A stretch of 64,000 nt of DNA from Bog-105 sp965277855 (GTDB taxonomy: Bacteria; Acidobacteriota; Terriglobia; Bryobacterales; Bryobacteraceae). The translations under genes were made by a program, and so were the position numbers. Positions 8,937 through 17,858 of the stretch are shown piece by piece. Under the pieces are notes generated by a model, which searched no databases, was not told the DNA's origin, and was given only the letters and a program-made list of their open reading frames with translations. The stretch lies in NCBI GenBank assembly GCA_965277855.1, contig OZ255847.1:5642001-5706000 (forward strand), written 5' to 3'. The stretch's first letter is position 1. Each line of letters begins with the position of its first letter.

Positions 8937-9016
8937 GGTAAGCCCGACGTATATAATCGCCCCAGTGTCTCATCGCCTGGCGTCTCAATCCCAGGCCAAG
9001 TATCTGGGGGTGTTTT
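8937..9016. promoter_or_regulatory. Divergent promoter region, TPR / TonB receptor
   Basis: Only 80 bp separate the GTG start of the TPR gene (minus) and the TTG start of the TonB receptor (plus), so both promoters must sit here or reach into the genes. A purine-rich stretch GGGGGTG at 9006-9012 is the likely ribosome-binding site for the TTG start. No confident -35/-10 pair is visible. Confidence 0.35.
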
Positions 9017-12000
9017 TTGAAGTCTTCGCAGCGTTTGCGCTCGTACGCGCCTGTTCTCTCCGCACTTTTTCTCAGCTCTGCTCTGTGCTCCGCAGTATGG
9101 GCGCAGACTAATGAGGGCATTCTCGCCGGAACGGTAGTCGACCAGACCGGCGCTGCCGTCCAAGGCGCCAAGATCACGGCTAAGAACGATGCTACCGGCA
9201 GTTCTCTCGAAACCACCAGCGGATCGGATGGCGCTTTCCGCTTTCCCTCGCTGGGCATCGGCCAGTATGACGTGACGGCGTCGCAGACCGGTTTTGGATC
9301 GGTGAAGCAGTCGAACGTCACGGTCACGATCGCGCAAACGACAGCCATCAAGATCACGCTTAACGTGGGGAATGCGCAACAGACGGTGACGGTGCAAGCG
9401 GACGTAACGAGTATCGACACGCAAACGTCGGAAATCGGCACGGCGATCACGTCGAAACAGGTGGTCGAGTTGCCCTTGGCGCTCGGCGGCGTGGGCGCCA
9501 TGCGGTCGCCGGAAGCATTCGTCTTTCTGGCGCCCGGTACGGCGGGACCGGGTACGGGAAACAGTAATAACGGGATTTTTATTTCGAAGGTGGGCGGCGG
9601 ACAGAATTTCGGGAACGAGATTCTGCTCGATGGTACGAGTATGCTGCGCAGCGAAAACGGCTCGTCTTTCGATGAAGCGGCGCCTTCGGTCGAAGCCATT
9701 GCGGAGTTTCGCGTATTGACGTCGACCATTCCGGCGATTTATGGACGCACGACGGGTGGCATTGAGACTTTCACGACCAAGTCCGGTACGAATCAATTCC
9801 ATGGCACCGGTTATGACATTCTGCAGAACGAAGATCTGAACTCGAATAGCTGGTTCAACAATGGCTTAAAGGCCAGCTGCACGCCACAGCCTGACTGCCG
9901 TGCGCAGTACATCCGGCCGATCGACAAGAAGAACGATTATGGCGGCAATTTTGGCGGGCCGGTGTGGATTCCGAAGATTTACAACGGGCGCAACCGGACT
10001 TTCTTTTTCTTTAACTGGGAGCAGTACAAGCAGAACATCGGGGGCAGCAACGAGAGCATTGTGCCGACGATAGCGCAGCGCGGCGGTGATTTTTCGGCGA
10101 ATTTGACCAACACCTCGCTCGGCCAAATCAACCCGTGTACCGGGGCGGCCATTTTGCAGGGCCAAATTTTCGATCCGACTACTACTCGTACGGTCAACGG
10201 CAAGAGCTGCCGAGATCCGTTTCCCGGCAACCGCATTCCGACAGCGCAGCTTTCACACGTCACGCAGAACATGCTGTTCTACCTGCCGCCGCCCAATATT
10301 CCGGCGCTCGCGAACGGCAACAATTACGCTCTCTCCAGCAGCACACCGTTGTACAACACGACTTACACGGTGCGCATCGATCAGTCGCTTTCCGATAAAA
10401 GCAAAATCTTCGGGATGTATGACAGTCGGGACAACGAGCGTTACACCTCCGGCACATATACGTTGCCTCCGCCGGTGGATCCGAACGGCTGGAATCAGAG
10501 TTTCATTACGCACTACGGCAGGGCCGGTTGGGACTACATCATCAATCCGACTTTGCTGAACCATTTGGCGCTCGGTTACAACCGCACAAACAGTTTGAAT
10601 CTCAGTTCAGGCGCGGCTGTTTCGCGCGCGCAAAACTTCAGCTGGCCGGCCAAGCTGGGGATAAACGGCATCAACGGAAATCAGTTTCCGATTGTCAATA
10701 TCGGGGAAGGAGTGCCACCGCTCAGCCGCGGGAACAACGATGATGCGCTCGACAATGGACTGCGGTTGAACGACACCGTGAGCTGGGCCAAGGGAAGACA
10801 TAACCTGACGTTCGGCTTCGATTTCCGCGACCAGATATTTGGCACTTACAACAACGTGAACGATTCGGGCACCTATAACTTCAGCCGGAATCAAACGGCA
10901 GCCGTGCAGAACCTGGCATCGAGCGGCAACAGTCTCGCCAGCTTTCTTCTGGGCGGTCCGGACAGTGTCAATGCCGTGCAACAGGTGCATGCGCCGCGCT
11001 GGACCTGGCAGTATTATGCGACGTTCGTGCAGGATGACTGGAAAGTGACCAATCATCTGACACTGAATCTTGGGCTGCGCTACAGCATCGATTTACCGCG
11101 CGTGGAAGCTTACAACAACACCTCGAACTTCGATCCGAACGCGCCGAACCCCGCAGCGAATGGTCTGGGGGGCGCATTGGTGTTTGCCAATACTTGCGCG
11201 GGCTGTAACCGGCGCTGGGCCGATACCAAGTATCACGATGTGGCGCCGCGCTTCGGGTTCGCCTATAACCCCAACGGCGGGAAAACGGTAATCCGCGGCG
11301 GCTATGGCGTGATCTATTCGCCACTGCAATATACCGACTTCGGGGGTGGCCAGGTGCAGGGCTTTTCGTCGACTCCGGTGTTCCCCAGTCCCAACGGCTT
11401 CGATCCGGCCGCTTTGAACGGTCCAAACTGGGACAGCGGGATTCCGGCGTATGCGCATGCTCCCACTACCGATCCTTCGGTCGTGAACAAAGGGAATCCG
11501 GGCTTTATCCAGCCGCGCTTCGGGCAGCCGGGCATCATTCAGAGCTGGAGCTTTCAAGTGCAGCAGCAGGTGACGAAAGACACGGTGGCCACGCTCGGCT
11601 ATGCGGCGCAGCGGGCGCAGAATCTACGTTCGGCGTTGATGAACGTGAACAATCTTTCGATCAACGCCTTGAGCTCGGGCGCGGCCCTAAACCAGCCATT
11701 TGTCGGGAACAGCCTGGGTGTGGGCGCACCTTACGCGAATTTCCTGCAGGACTGGGGCAGCAGTGTGTCGTTGCAGCAGGCTTTGCGGCCGTATCCGCAA
11801 TACGGTTTCATCAATACCGATGTTTTGCAGAACATCGGTCAATCAACTTACAACTCGCTGCAGGCTTCGCTCGAACGCCGCTTTAGTGCCGGACTGCAGG
11901 TGCAAGCTTCCTTCACCTGGGCCAAGACCATTACGGATGCGGACAGTATCTTGCAAGGCATTAACGGCGGCATCAATCAAATTCAAAATCCAGGCAATCT

Positions 12001-12715
12001 AAACGGGGAGAAAGCGCTGAGCAGCCAGGATGTTCCATACACCTTCACCGCCGCGCCGCTTTGGGAATTGCCCTTCGGCAAAGGCAAACCGTTTCTGCGG
12101 GGCGGGGTGGCTGGAGCGATTCTGGGCGGCTGGCAAGTGGGCGCGGTATTGCGTTACCAATCGGGCACACCGATCACCTTCGGCTGCGCGAACGGCATTC
12201 CCGGGTGGGACAACTGTATTCGCTTCAACCGCGGACCGAGCGCCTCGCCATTGAGTGCCAGCGCGCTGAATGGAACCTTCCAACCACTTGCGCCGGGCCC
12301 GGCAGGCGGTTTTCAGAGTTACTTTGTGCCGGTGTGCCAGTATCAGGGACAGGCGGGTTGTGGTTTTGCCGATCCGAACACTTTGCCTGTCGCCCAAGGC
12401 AGCAACACGACCGTCCAACAGGCGCGCGGCGGGGCATACTACTTCGGCAACTATCCGCGCAACAACGGCGATGCCCGCGGGCCGAATTATTTCAACGAGG
12501 ACTTCAGCCTGATCCGGAATTTCCGGATCAAAGAGGGCATTACGATCCAGGCAAAAGGCGAACTGCTGAATGCGTTTAACCGGCATATTTTTGCGGTACC
12601 GGATTCGGCGGATACCGGGCCGTACGATCCGCAATTTGGCAGAGTGACCAGCACGCTCGATGGATTCGGATTTGCGCAGCGGGTTTTGCAAGTGACCTTG
12701 CGGTTGAATTTCTAG
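9017..12715 (+). CDS. TonB-dependent receptor with carboxypeptidase-regulatory-like N-terminal domain
   Basis: A complete outer-membrane receptor of 1232 residues with a TTG start. A signal peptide ends near AVWAQ (residue 30). Residues 33-115 form a carboxypeptidase-regulatory-like beta-sandwich (GILAGTVVDQTGAAVQGAKI ... GSDGAFRFPSLGIGQYDVTA). Next comes the plug (NEILLDGTSMLR, FRVLTSTIPAIYGRTTGGI) and then a long beta-barrel ending in the outer-membrane C-terminal signature LQVTLRLNF. This Oar-like family is greatly expanded in Solibacter/Bryobacter-type acidobacteria and is thought to import or bind polymers or siderophore-like ligands. No substrate can be inferred. The divergent neighbour is a secreted TPR protein. 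Confidence 0.92.
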   Translation: MKSSQRLRSYAPVLSALFLSSALCSAVWAQTNEGILAGTVVDQTGAAVQGAKITAKNDATGSSLETTSGSDGAFRFPSLGIGQYDVTASQTGFGSVKQSNVTVTIAQTTAIKITLNVGNAQQTVTVQADVTSIDTQTSEIGTAITSKQVVELPLALGGVGAMRSPEAFVFLAPGTAGPGTGNSNNGIFISKVGGGQNFGNEILLDGTSMLRSENGSSFDEAAPSVEAIAEFRVLTSTIPAIYGRTTGGIETFTTKSGTNQFHGTGYDILQNEDLNSNSWFNNGLKASCTPQPDCRAQYIRPIDKKNDYGGNFGGPVWIPKIYNGRNRTFFFFNWEQYKQNIGGSNESIVPTIAQRGGDFSANLTNTSLGQINPCTGAAILQGQIFDPTTTRTVNGKSCRDPFPGNRIPTAQLSHVTQNMLFYLPPPNIPALANGNNYALSSSTPLYNTTYTVRIDQSLSDKSKIFGMYDSRDNERYTSGTYTLPPPVDPNGWNQSFITHYGRAGWDYIINPTLLNHLALGYNRTNSLNLSSGAAVSRAQNFSWPAKLGINGINGNQFPIVNIGEGVPPLSRGNNDDALDNGLRLNDTVSWAKGRHNLTFGFDFRDQIFGTYNNVNDSGTYNFSRNQTAAVQNLASSGNSLASFLLGGPDSVNAVQQVHAPRWTWQYYATFVQDDWKVTNHLTLNLGLRYSIDLPRVEAYNNTSNFDPNAPNPAANGLGGALVFANTCAGCNRRWADTKYHDVAPRFGFAYNPNGGKTVIRGGYGVIYSPLQYTDFGGGQVQGFSSTPVFPSPNGFDPAALNGPNWDSGIPAYAHAPTTDPSVVNKGNPGFIQPRFGQPGIIQSWSFQVQQQVTKDTVATLGYAAQRAQNLRSALMNVNNLSINALSSGAALNQPFVGNSLGVGAPYANFLQDWGSSVSLQQALRPYPQYGFINTDVLQNIGQSTYNSLQASLERRFSAGLQVQASFTWAKTITDADSILQGINGGINQIQNPGNLNGEKALSSQDVPYTFTAAPLWELPFGKGKPFLRGGVAGAILGGWQVGAVLRYQSGTPITFGCANGIPGWDNCIRFNRGPSASPLSASALNGTFQPLAPGPAGGFQSYFVPVCQYQGQAGCGFADPNTLPVAQGSNTTVQQARGGAYYFGNYPRNNGDARGPNYFNEDFSLIRNFRIKEGITIQAKGELLNAFNRHIFAVPDSADTGPYDPQFGRVTSTLDGFGFAQRVLQVTLRLNF

Positions 12716-13027
12716 CGCCCGCACGAATAATTGATTACCGGTTGCGATTACTGTATTCTGACTCCTCACTCCTGACTTCAAATCCTGCAAGGATTGCAAG
12801 AGCGAAGCCCCATACTCGTGAACTTAAGGCTGCACATAACAATTCCGAATTCTTTCCCGCCGTCGGCTCACGCCCTTTGGTAGCACGAACCAGACAGGAT
12901 CACTAGAATGTCGAAAGCCGAAACGCTTCCACTTAAGAATCGAGATCGCACAATCGCTAAAACAAAGGTATTTGCAACCTCGATGATGTTGCGGTTGCGA
13001 ACCAAAATGACATAGACTGTCTATGTC
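12716..13027. other. 312-bp gap between TonB receptor and padR
   Basis: No convincing gene is present. It contains a small AATCCT-GCA-AGGATT hairpin (12781-12795) with no T-run, a 35-codon ATG-to-TAG frame (12908-13015) that I do not believe, and at its right end the perfect PadR-type palindrome at 13009-13027. A tentative promoter for padR is TTGCGG (12989-12994) with TAGACT (13013-13018), 18 bp apart. Confidence 0.5.
13009..13027. promoter_or_regulatory. Perfect 19-bp palindrome, candidate PadR operator
   Basis: GACATAGAC-T-GTCTATGTC is a perfect inverted repeat with 9-bp arms around one central T. It ends exactly one base before the GTG start of padR (13028). PadR regulators bind palindromes of this size, often of the form TAGAC-N-GTCTA, and usually control their own operon. 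This would therefore autorepress padR and the coupled ADOP permease. There is no room for a separate Shine-Dalgarno sequence downstream of it, so the transcript may be leaderless. Confidence 0.65.
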
Positions 13028-13384
13028 GTGCCATTCTCCAGCAACCGAGATGCAATACCACCGGGAACACTCGACGCATTGATCCTCAAGACGTTGGAGC
13101 GGGCGAAGCAACTGCATGGATTCGGAATCGCCAACACAATTCGGACGATCTCTGAAAGCATTCTCCAGGTAGAAGAAGGTTCGTTATATCCATCTCTGCA
13201 ACGGATGCTTGTCAAAGGTTGGGTGACAGCCGAATGGGGAAAGATCGCAGAAAATCGTCGAGCTCGGTATTACAAGCTGACACCTTCCGGCCGTCTGCAA
13301 TTAGGGCAACAGGTAAAACGCCATGACCGGATCAGCCATGCCATTGCACGTGTTCTTCAACCTGTTTATGTGGGCCACACATGA
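13028..13384 (+). CDS. PadR family transcriptional regulator
   Basis: 118 residues, a winged-helix repressor of the short PadR type. PPGTLDALILKTLERAKQLH (residues 11-30), VEEGSLYPSLQRMLVKGWVT (about 49-68) and RRARYYKLTPSGRLQL (about 78-93) are the family's HTH and wing signatures. I accept the GTG at 13028 because the conserved block begins ten residues later and no other in-frame start fits. Its ATGA overlap with the downstream permease (13381-13384) indicates one transcript with coupled translation. Acidobacteria commonly pair this regulator subgroup with ADOP permeases. The inducing ligand is unknown. Confidence 0.92.
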   Translation: MPFSSNRDAIPPGTLDALILKTLERAKQLHGFGIANTIRTISESILQVEEGSLYPSLQRMLVKGWVTAEWGKIAENRRARYYKLTPSGRLQLGQQVKRHDRISHAIARVLQPVYVGHT

Positions 13385-16026
13385 CGCCCGGAGAACTGTG
13401 GCGACGAGCGTTATTTTTTTGTCGCCGTAATCGCATGACGGAAGATCTCGAAGAGGAGATGCGCTTTCACATCGCACTTCGGGCCAATAAGTTAAGCGAG
13501 CAGGATTGTCATTCCGTCGAAGCTGTTTACGCGGCCCGAAGGCAGTTCGGGAACAAAACCTTACTGAAGGAGGTGAGCAGGGAAATGTGGGGATGGATAT
13601 CGGTTGAGCGATTTCTACAGGACATTCGGTTCGCAGCGCGGTCACTTCGAAGGAATCTATTGTTCAGCGCAATGGCGATTGCAACGTTCGCGCTGGGCAT
13701 CGGAGCGAATACGGCCATCTTCAGCGTTGTGAATGCGGTACTTCTCCGCCCTCTTCCGTACCGACAACCAGACGCTATCGTTCACATGAGCCTGGCTTGG
13801 AAAAGTGGGGACTTGAACGATACCCTAACCGTTCCCGAGTTTGAGTTCTACCGCGACCACAGCAGTGCATTTCAAACCATAGCAGCGTATAGAGGAGGCG
13901 GAACGGTCGCTATTAAGCGAGGAGATGTGCCCGAGTGGATTACGTCTCTGCGGGCGACTGACGGTTTCTTCCATGCGCTGGGTACTCATCCAGCGATGGG
14001 CCGAGGCATTCAGCGCGATGATACGCGCCCTGGTAGTCCTCAGGTCGCTGTCCTGAGCGATGCGCTTTGGCAAAATGCATTCGGCGCAGATCTTACGGTA
14101 ATTGGCCGCCAGATAGAACTTGACGACCTTTCTTACACGGTGGTAGGCGTAATGCCACCGAATTTTACCTTCATTGAGCAGCCCGCGGATGTTTTCGTGC
14201 CGTTGCAACTGGGGCGCGGCATTGCGGATACCGGAATGAATACCCGCGTGATCGCCCGCCTGAAGCCGAAAACGACTATCGCCCAGGCGCAAGCTAATAT
14301 GAACGTGGTATTCGAGGCTCTGCGTCAGCAAGGTTCGGTCCAGTCAGGGCAAAGGGGAATTCAGCTCGGGAGCTACCAAAAGTGGCTCGCCGGTGATTTC
14401 CGAACGAGCGTTTTGATGCTGTTTGGAGCTGTGAGCCTTTTGCTTTTGATCGCATGCGCTAACGTCGCCAGTCTCTTAATGGCGCGGGCCGACTCCCGCC
14501 AGCGAGAGATTTCCGTTCGCCTGGCCATTGGCTCGGGGCGCTTACACTTGCTTCAGCAGTTCTTGGCCGAAAGTCTGCTGATCGCCTTTACCGGCAGTTT
14601 GGCAGGCTTGATAGCGGCCAATTGGGCGCTCAGAGGACTGCTTTCCACGATCCCGTGGGATATTCCGCTAACTACACAGGTTCGCCTGGACATTCGGGTA
14701 TTGGGTTTTACTTCGCTGTTGACTGTCGGCACAAGCCTAATTCTTGGGCTGACTTCTTACTGGCAGGCTACCAGACTGGATCTGAATACCTCGCTTAAGG
14801 AGGGCAGCCCTGGTGGCGGGCGGACTACGGCTCACAATCGCGCGCGTAGTGTGCTGGTAACGAGCGAGATTGCGGTCTCGTTGATGCTGCTGGTAGGGGC
14901 GGGACTGCTTATTGAGAGCATCTATCGTCTACACCAGCAAAGGCTGGGCTTCGATCCTCACCACGTGTACACTATGAGCACTCCATTTGGGCCGACTGCA
15001 AAGCTTAATTCGCCGCAGATATGGAGCTTCGAGCAAGACGTACTTCGACGTATTCAGGCGACACCTGGCGTCACCGCAGCGGCTGTAGTTTCTCAGCTGC
15101 CACTGACTGGTCCCGACAACCTTCCAACTCAACACGAAGGACACCCTGAGCACAGCATCGGCGGGATGGAGTATCGTGCCATCAGTTCACAATATTTTCG
15201 AACTATGCAAATTCCCATCATCCAGGGACGCACCTTCAGGGAGACGGACACGGCTTCCGCGACACCGGTAGCCATTGTGAGCGAGAGCGTAGCGCGTGCT
15301 TGGTGGAGTGGCAAAAGCCCGATTGGTGATCGCATCGTAGTCGGTGAATATAAAAGTCACGAATTTCCTGAGGTTCTGGAACAGCCTCGTCAGATTGTGG
15401 GCGTTGTCGCAGATGTAAAAAATCTAGCGATCAACGAAGCCAACCCGACCACCGTTTATGTACCAGCACCACAGCTTCCAAGAGAGCCGGATTCGACAGC
15501 CTGGGTAGTTCGTGGGACCGGTAACTCTTCTTTAGGCTCAATACTTCGAAAAGCCGTTACAGCCGTGCGTCCGAATCAGCGCATTCTCAATCTGCAGCCA
15601 ATGTCTGACATCGTGGCGCGTTCAATGGCTCGCCCAAGTTTCAACGCGTCGCTGATGAGCACCTTCGCTGCCCTCGCTCTCATTCTGACGTCGGTTGGAA
15701 TTTATGGCCTGCTCAGTTTCCAGGTAGCACGGCGCACAAAGGAAATTGGTATACGCATGGCGCTTGGAGCGAAGTGTGCAAGCGTCATTTTTCTGGTTGT
15801 CAAACAGGTGGCGTTGCTGGCTGTCGTCGGCATTGCGATCGGCGGTGTGGGTGCTGTTTTCCTTACACGTCTCCTGTCCAGTCTGCTTGCTGGTGTCCGC
15901 CCAACTAATCCTTTGGTTTACACGCTGGTTTCGGTGCTGCTGCTGTTCGTAGCGCTGCTTGCCAGTTATCTTCCCGCTCGGCGAGCAAGCAAGATCGATC
16001 CGCTAGTCGCCCTTCGATACGAGTAA
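13381..16026 (+). CDS. ADOP-type ABC transporter permease (MacB/FtsX-like)
   Basis: 881 residues of the acidobacterial duplicated orphan permease family. It has a cytosolic N-terminal segment (RMTEDLEEEMRFHIALRANK), a transmembrane helix near 100, a MacB-type periplasmic core domain (about 105-320), and an FtsX domain (LFGAVSLLLLIACANVASLL near 352). A second periplasmic domain and a second FtsX domain follow (FAALALILTSVGIYGLLSFQ, RRTKEIGIRMALGA near 785), closing with SYLPARRASKIDPLVALRYE. The repeated architecture is typical, and no ATPase gene is nearby, hence orphan. Related MacB systems couple ATP hydrolysis to periplasmic work or export. It is regulated with padR. Confidence 0.92.
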   Translation: MTPGELWRRALFFCRRNRMTEDLEEEMRFHIALRANKLSEQDCHSVEAVYAARRQFGNKTLLKEVSREMWGWISVERFLQDIRFAARSLRRNLLFSAMAIATFALGIGANTAIFSVVNAVLLRPLPYRQPDAIVHMSLAWKSGDLNDTLTVPEFEFYRDHSSAFQTIAAYRGGGTVAIKRGDVPEWITSLRATDGFFHALGTHPAMGRGIQRDDTRPGSPQVAVLSDALWQNAFGADLTVIGRQIELDDLSYTVVGVMPPNFTFIEQPADVFVPLQLGRGIADTGMNTRVIARLKPKTTIAQAQANMNVVFEALRQQGSVQSGQRGIQLGSYQKWLAGDFRTSVLMLFGAVSLLLLIACANVASLLMARADSRQREISVRLAIGSGRLHLLQQFLAESLLIAFTGSLAGLIAANWALRGLLSTIPWDIPLTTQVRLDIRVLGFTSLLTVGTSLILGLTSYWQATRLDLNTSLKEGSPGGGRTTAHNRARSVLVTSEIAVSLMLLVGAGLLIESIYRLHQQRLGFDPHHVYTMSTPFGPTAKLNSPQIWSFEQDVLRRIQATPGVTAAAVVSQLPLTGPDNLPTQHEGHPEHSIGGMEYRAISSQYFRTMQIPIIQGRTFRETDTASATPVAIVSESVARAWWSGKSPIGDRIVVGEYKSHEFPEVLEQPRQIVGVVADVKNLAINEANPTTVYVPAPQLPREPDSTAWVVRGTGNSSLGSILRKAVTAVRPNQRILNLQPMSDIVARSMARPSFNASLMSTFAALALILTSVGIYGLLSFQVARRTKEIGIRMALGAKCASVIFLVVKQVALLAVVGIAIGGVGAVFLTRLLSSLLAGVRPTNPLVYTLVSVLLLFVALLASYLPARRASKIDPLVALRYE

Positions 16027-16136
16027 ACCTCAGGCGATACGCCCGGCAACGCCGCGACGACATCCTTGCGGCAATGTTACCGGTGTTTCCCCTTGCTTTT
16101 TTTATGGACGGTAAAAACTCGGTGGAACCGCCGTAG

Positions 16137-17831
16137 TTATTCTTCTTTTACGGACAGGATTTGTCGCAGCGGAGGATTGGCGATCCGCTGTTTTGCACCG
16201 CTTGGCCAGGTGATCTCGATTTTTTGAATGGATGGTTCGGCGCCGAGTCCGAAGAAGACACGCCGGTCCTGGGCGGATTGATAGCTGGCCGTAGTGGTGG
16301 CCATGCCGTATTGCACGCGGCCCGATGCCGCCGTCAGTTTCACCTGCGCGCCGATGCCGTCGCGATTGCTTTTCGTGCCGCGCAGATCGAGCGTAATCCA
16401 GCCATTGCGATTGCCGCCGTCATTGCGTAAGACATAGAGCGGGCCGCCGCAGGTGACAATGACCGCGTCGATATCGCCGTCGTTGTCTAAGTCGCCGAAA
16501 GCCGCGCCCCGGCTCGCCCATTTCTCCTGAAACACCGCGCCCGATTGCGCCGATACGTTCACGAACTTGTGATCTACCTGCCGTAGCAGCAGCAAGGGTT
16601 CCTTGTATTCGACATGCGGCTGAATCAAATGGACGTTATCCATTACATGACTGTTGGCTAAGAACAGATCCTTCCAGCCGTCGTTGTCGTAGTCGAAGAT
16701 GCGCATGCCCCAGCCGCCGTAGAGACGGGTGAACTCGCCCAGGCGAGACACGTTGGTGTCGTAGTTGAACATGCCGTCGCCATTGTTGTGGAAGAACGCG
16801 TAGGTCTCGTTCGAAAGCGCGGTGGTGATGATGTCCGGCTTACCGTCGCCATCCACGTCGGCGGCATCGGTGCCCATGCCGGCGAAGGTTTTGCCGTCGT
16901 CGGTAAAGGCCACGCCGGCCGTCATGCCGTTTTCGGTAAAGGTGCCGTCGCCGTTGTTGAGGAACAGGAATTGGGGAAAGGAGTCATTGGCGACACTGAT
17001 ATCGAGACGGCCATCGTGATTGAAGTCGGCAAAGGAGACGCCGAGCGCTTTGCCGGGCGAGGCGGCGATGTGACTGGCGGCGCTGACGTCGGTAAAGGCG
17101 CCGTTACCTTTGTTGTGGAACAGGTAATTCGAGACGGGCTTGAAATTATCGGGATGGCAGTAGGCGCGGCCGCCCTCTTCCCGCGAGCCGCAGCGGATGT
17201 TTTTGGAAAAGTTCCAATCGAGATACCGGCAGAGAAACAAGTCGAGCTTGCCATCGTTGTCGTAGTCGAAGAAGCCGGCGCTAGAAAACCATCCGCTGAC
17301 CTTTTGCAATCCGGCTTTGGCGGTGACATCGGTGAAGACGCCATTGCCGTTGTTGTGATAGAGAGTGACGCTGCCGAAATTAGTGACCAGCAGATCGTCG
17401 TAGCCGTCGTTGTCGAAATCGCCCACGGCTACGCCCATGCCGTAGCCTGAGCCGCGCACGCCGGCTTTTTCGGTGACATCGGAAAACGTGCCATCGTGAT
17501 TGTTGCGGTAGAGGCGGTTCCAGCATTCGGGCGAAGATTTGTCCGGCGTCTCGCTGTCTTGCTGGCCCGGGTGAAGGCGCGCGCCATTGACGACGAAAAT
17601 GTCGGGAAAACCGTCGTGGTCGAAGTCGATGACGGCGACGCCGCCGGTCATGGTTTCGATCAGGTATTTTTCGGGCGTGGGGGAGTTGGTGTCGGTGAAG
17701 TGAATGCCGCTCTGGGAAGTCACGTCAATGTACGTGACGGGCTTTTCGGCGGGGGGCAGGGAATAGACCGTGAGGCCGCAGAGACACAGGAGCAGAGCGG
17801 CGCCGGCGGCCCGGATCGAAACGGAATTCAT
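16137..17831 (-). CDS. CRTAC1-type secreted protein: FG-GAP/VCBS repeats plus ASPIC/UnbV domain
   Basis: 564 residues with a signal peptide at 1-25 (AAGAALLLCLCGLTVYS). Many calcium-binding FG-GAP blades follow with the D-x-D-x-D-G-x-x-D pattern (VIDFDHDGFPDIFVVN, VGDFDNDGYDDLLVTN, FFDYDNDGKLDLFLCR), predicting a beta-propeller. The C-terminal 100 residues are an ASPIC/UnbV domain (GIGAQVKLTAASGRVQYGMA, VFFGLGAEPSIQKIEITWPSG). These proteins are extracellular and their role is poorly known; they often accompany secreted TPR and TonB receptor families. The gene is divergent from an alpha/beta hydrolase with only 27 bp between starts. Confidence 0.9.
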   Translation of the reverse strand: MNSVSIRAAGAALLLCLCGLTVYSLPPAEKPVTYIDVTSQSGIHFTDTNSPTPEKYLIETMTGGVAVIDFDHDGFPDIFVVNGARLHPGQQDSETPDKSSPECWNRLYRNNHDGTFSDVTEKAGVRGSGYGMGVAVGDFDNDGYDDLLVTNFGSVTLYHNNGNGVFTDVTAKAGLQKVSGWFSSAGFFDYDNDGKLDLFLCRYLDWNFSKNIRCGSREEGGRAYCHPDNFKPVSNYLFHNKGNGAFTDVSAASHIAASPGKALGVSFADFNHDGRLDISVANDSFPQFLFLNNGDGTFTENGMTAGVAFTDDGKTFAGMGTDAADVDGDGKPDIITTALSNETYAFFHNNGDGMFNYDTNVSRLGEFTRLYGGWGMRIFDYDNDGWKDLFLANSHVMDNVHLIQPHVEYKEPLLLLRQVDHKFVNVSAQSGAVFQEKWASRGAAFGDLDNDGDIDAVIVTCGGPLYVLRNDGGNRNGWITLDLRGTKSNRDGIGAQVKLTAASGRVQYGMATTTASYQSAQDRRVFFGLGAEPSIQKIEITWPSGAKQRIANPPLRQILSVKEE

Positions 17832-17858
17832 CGGTCGCTACATGGTATCTCTGGACCG

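Noticed and set aside
8464..9802. Two long minus-strand frames across the TPR/TonB junction
   Set aside because: They overlap the start of a clear TonB receptor and the N-terminus of the TPR gene and have no homology.
12781..12795. Small hairpin AATCCT-GCA-AGGATT after the TonB receptor
   Set aside because: Three-base loop, weak stem and no T-run; not enough for a terminator call.
12908..13015. 35-codon ATG-to-TAG frame upstream of padR
   Set aside because: No ribosome-binding site, no family, ends inside the PadR palindrome; length expected by chance.
16788..17450. 220-codon frame antisense to the FG-GAP gene
   Set aside because: Its Val/Ala/Glu-rich repeats are the reverse complement of the repeated Asp/Gly FG-GAP coding sequence.
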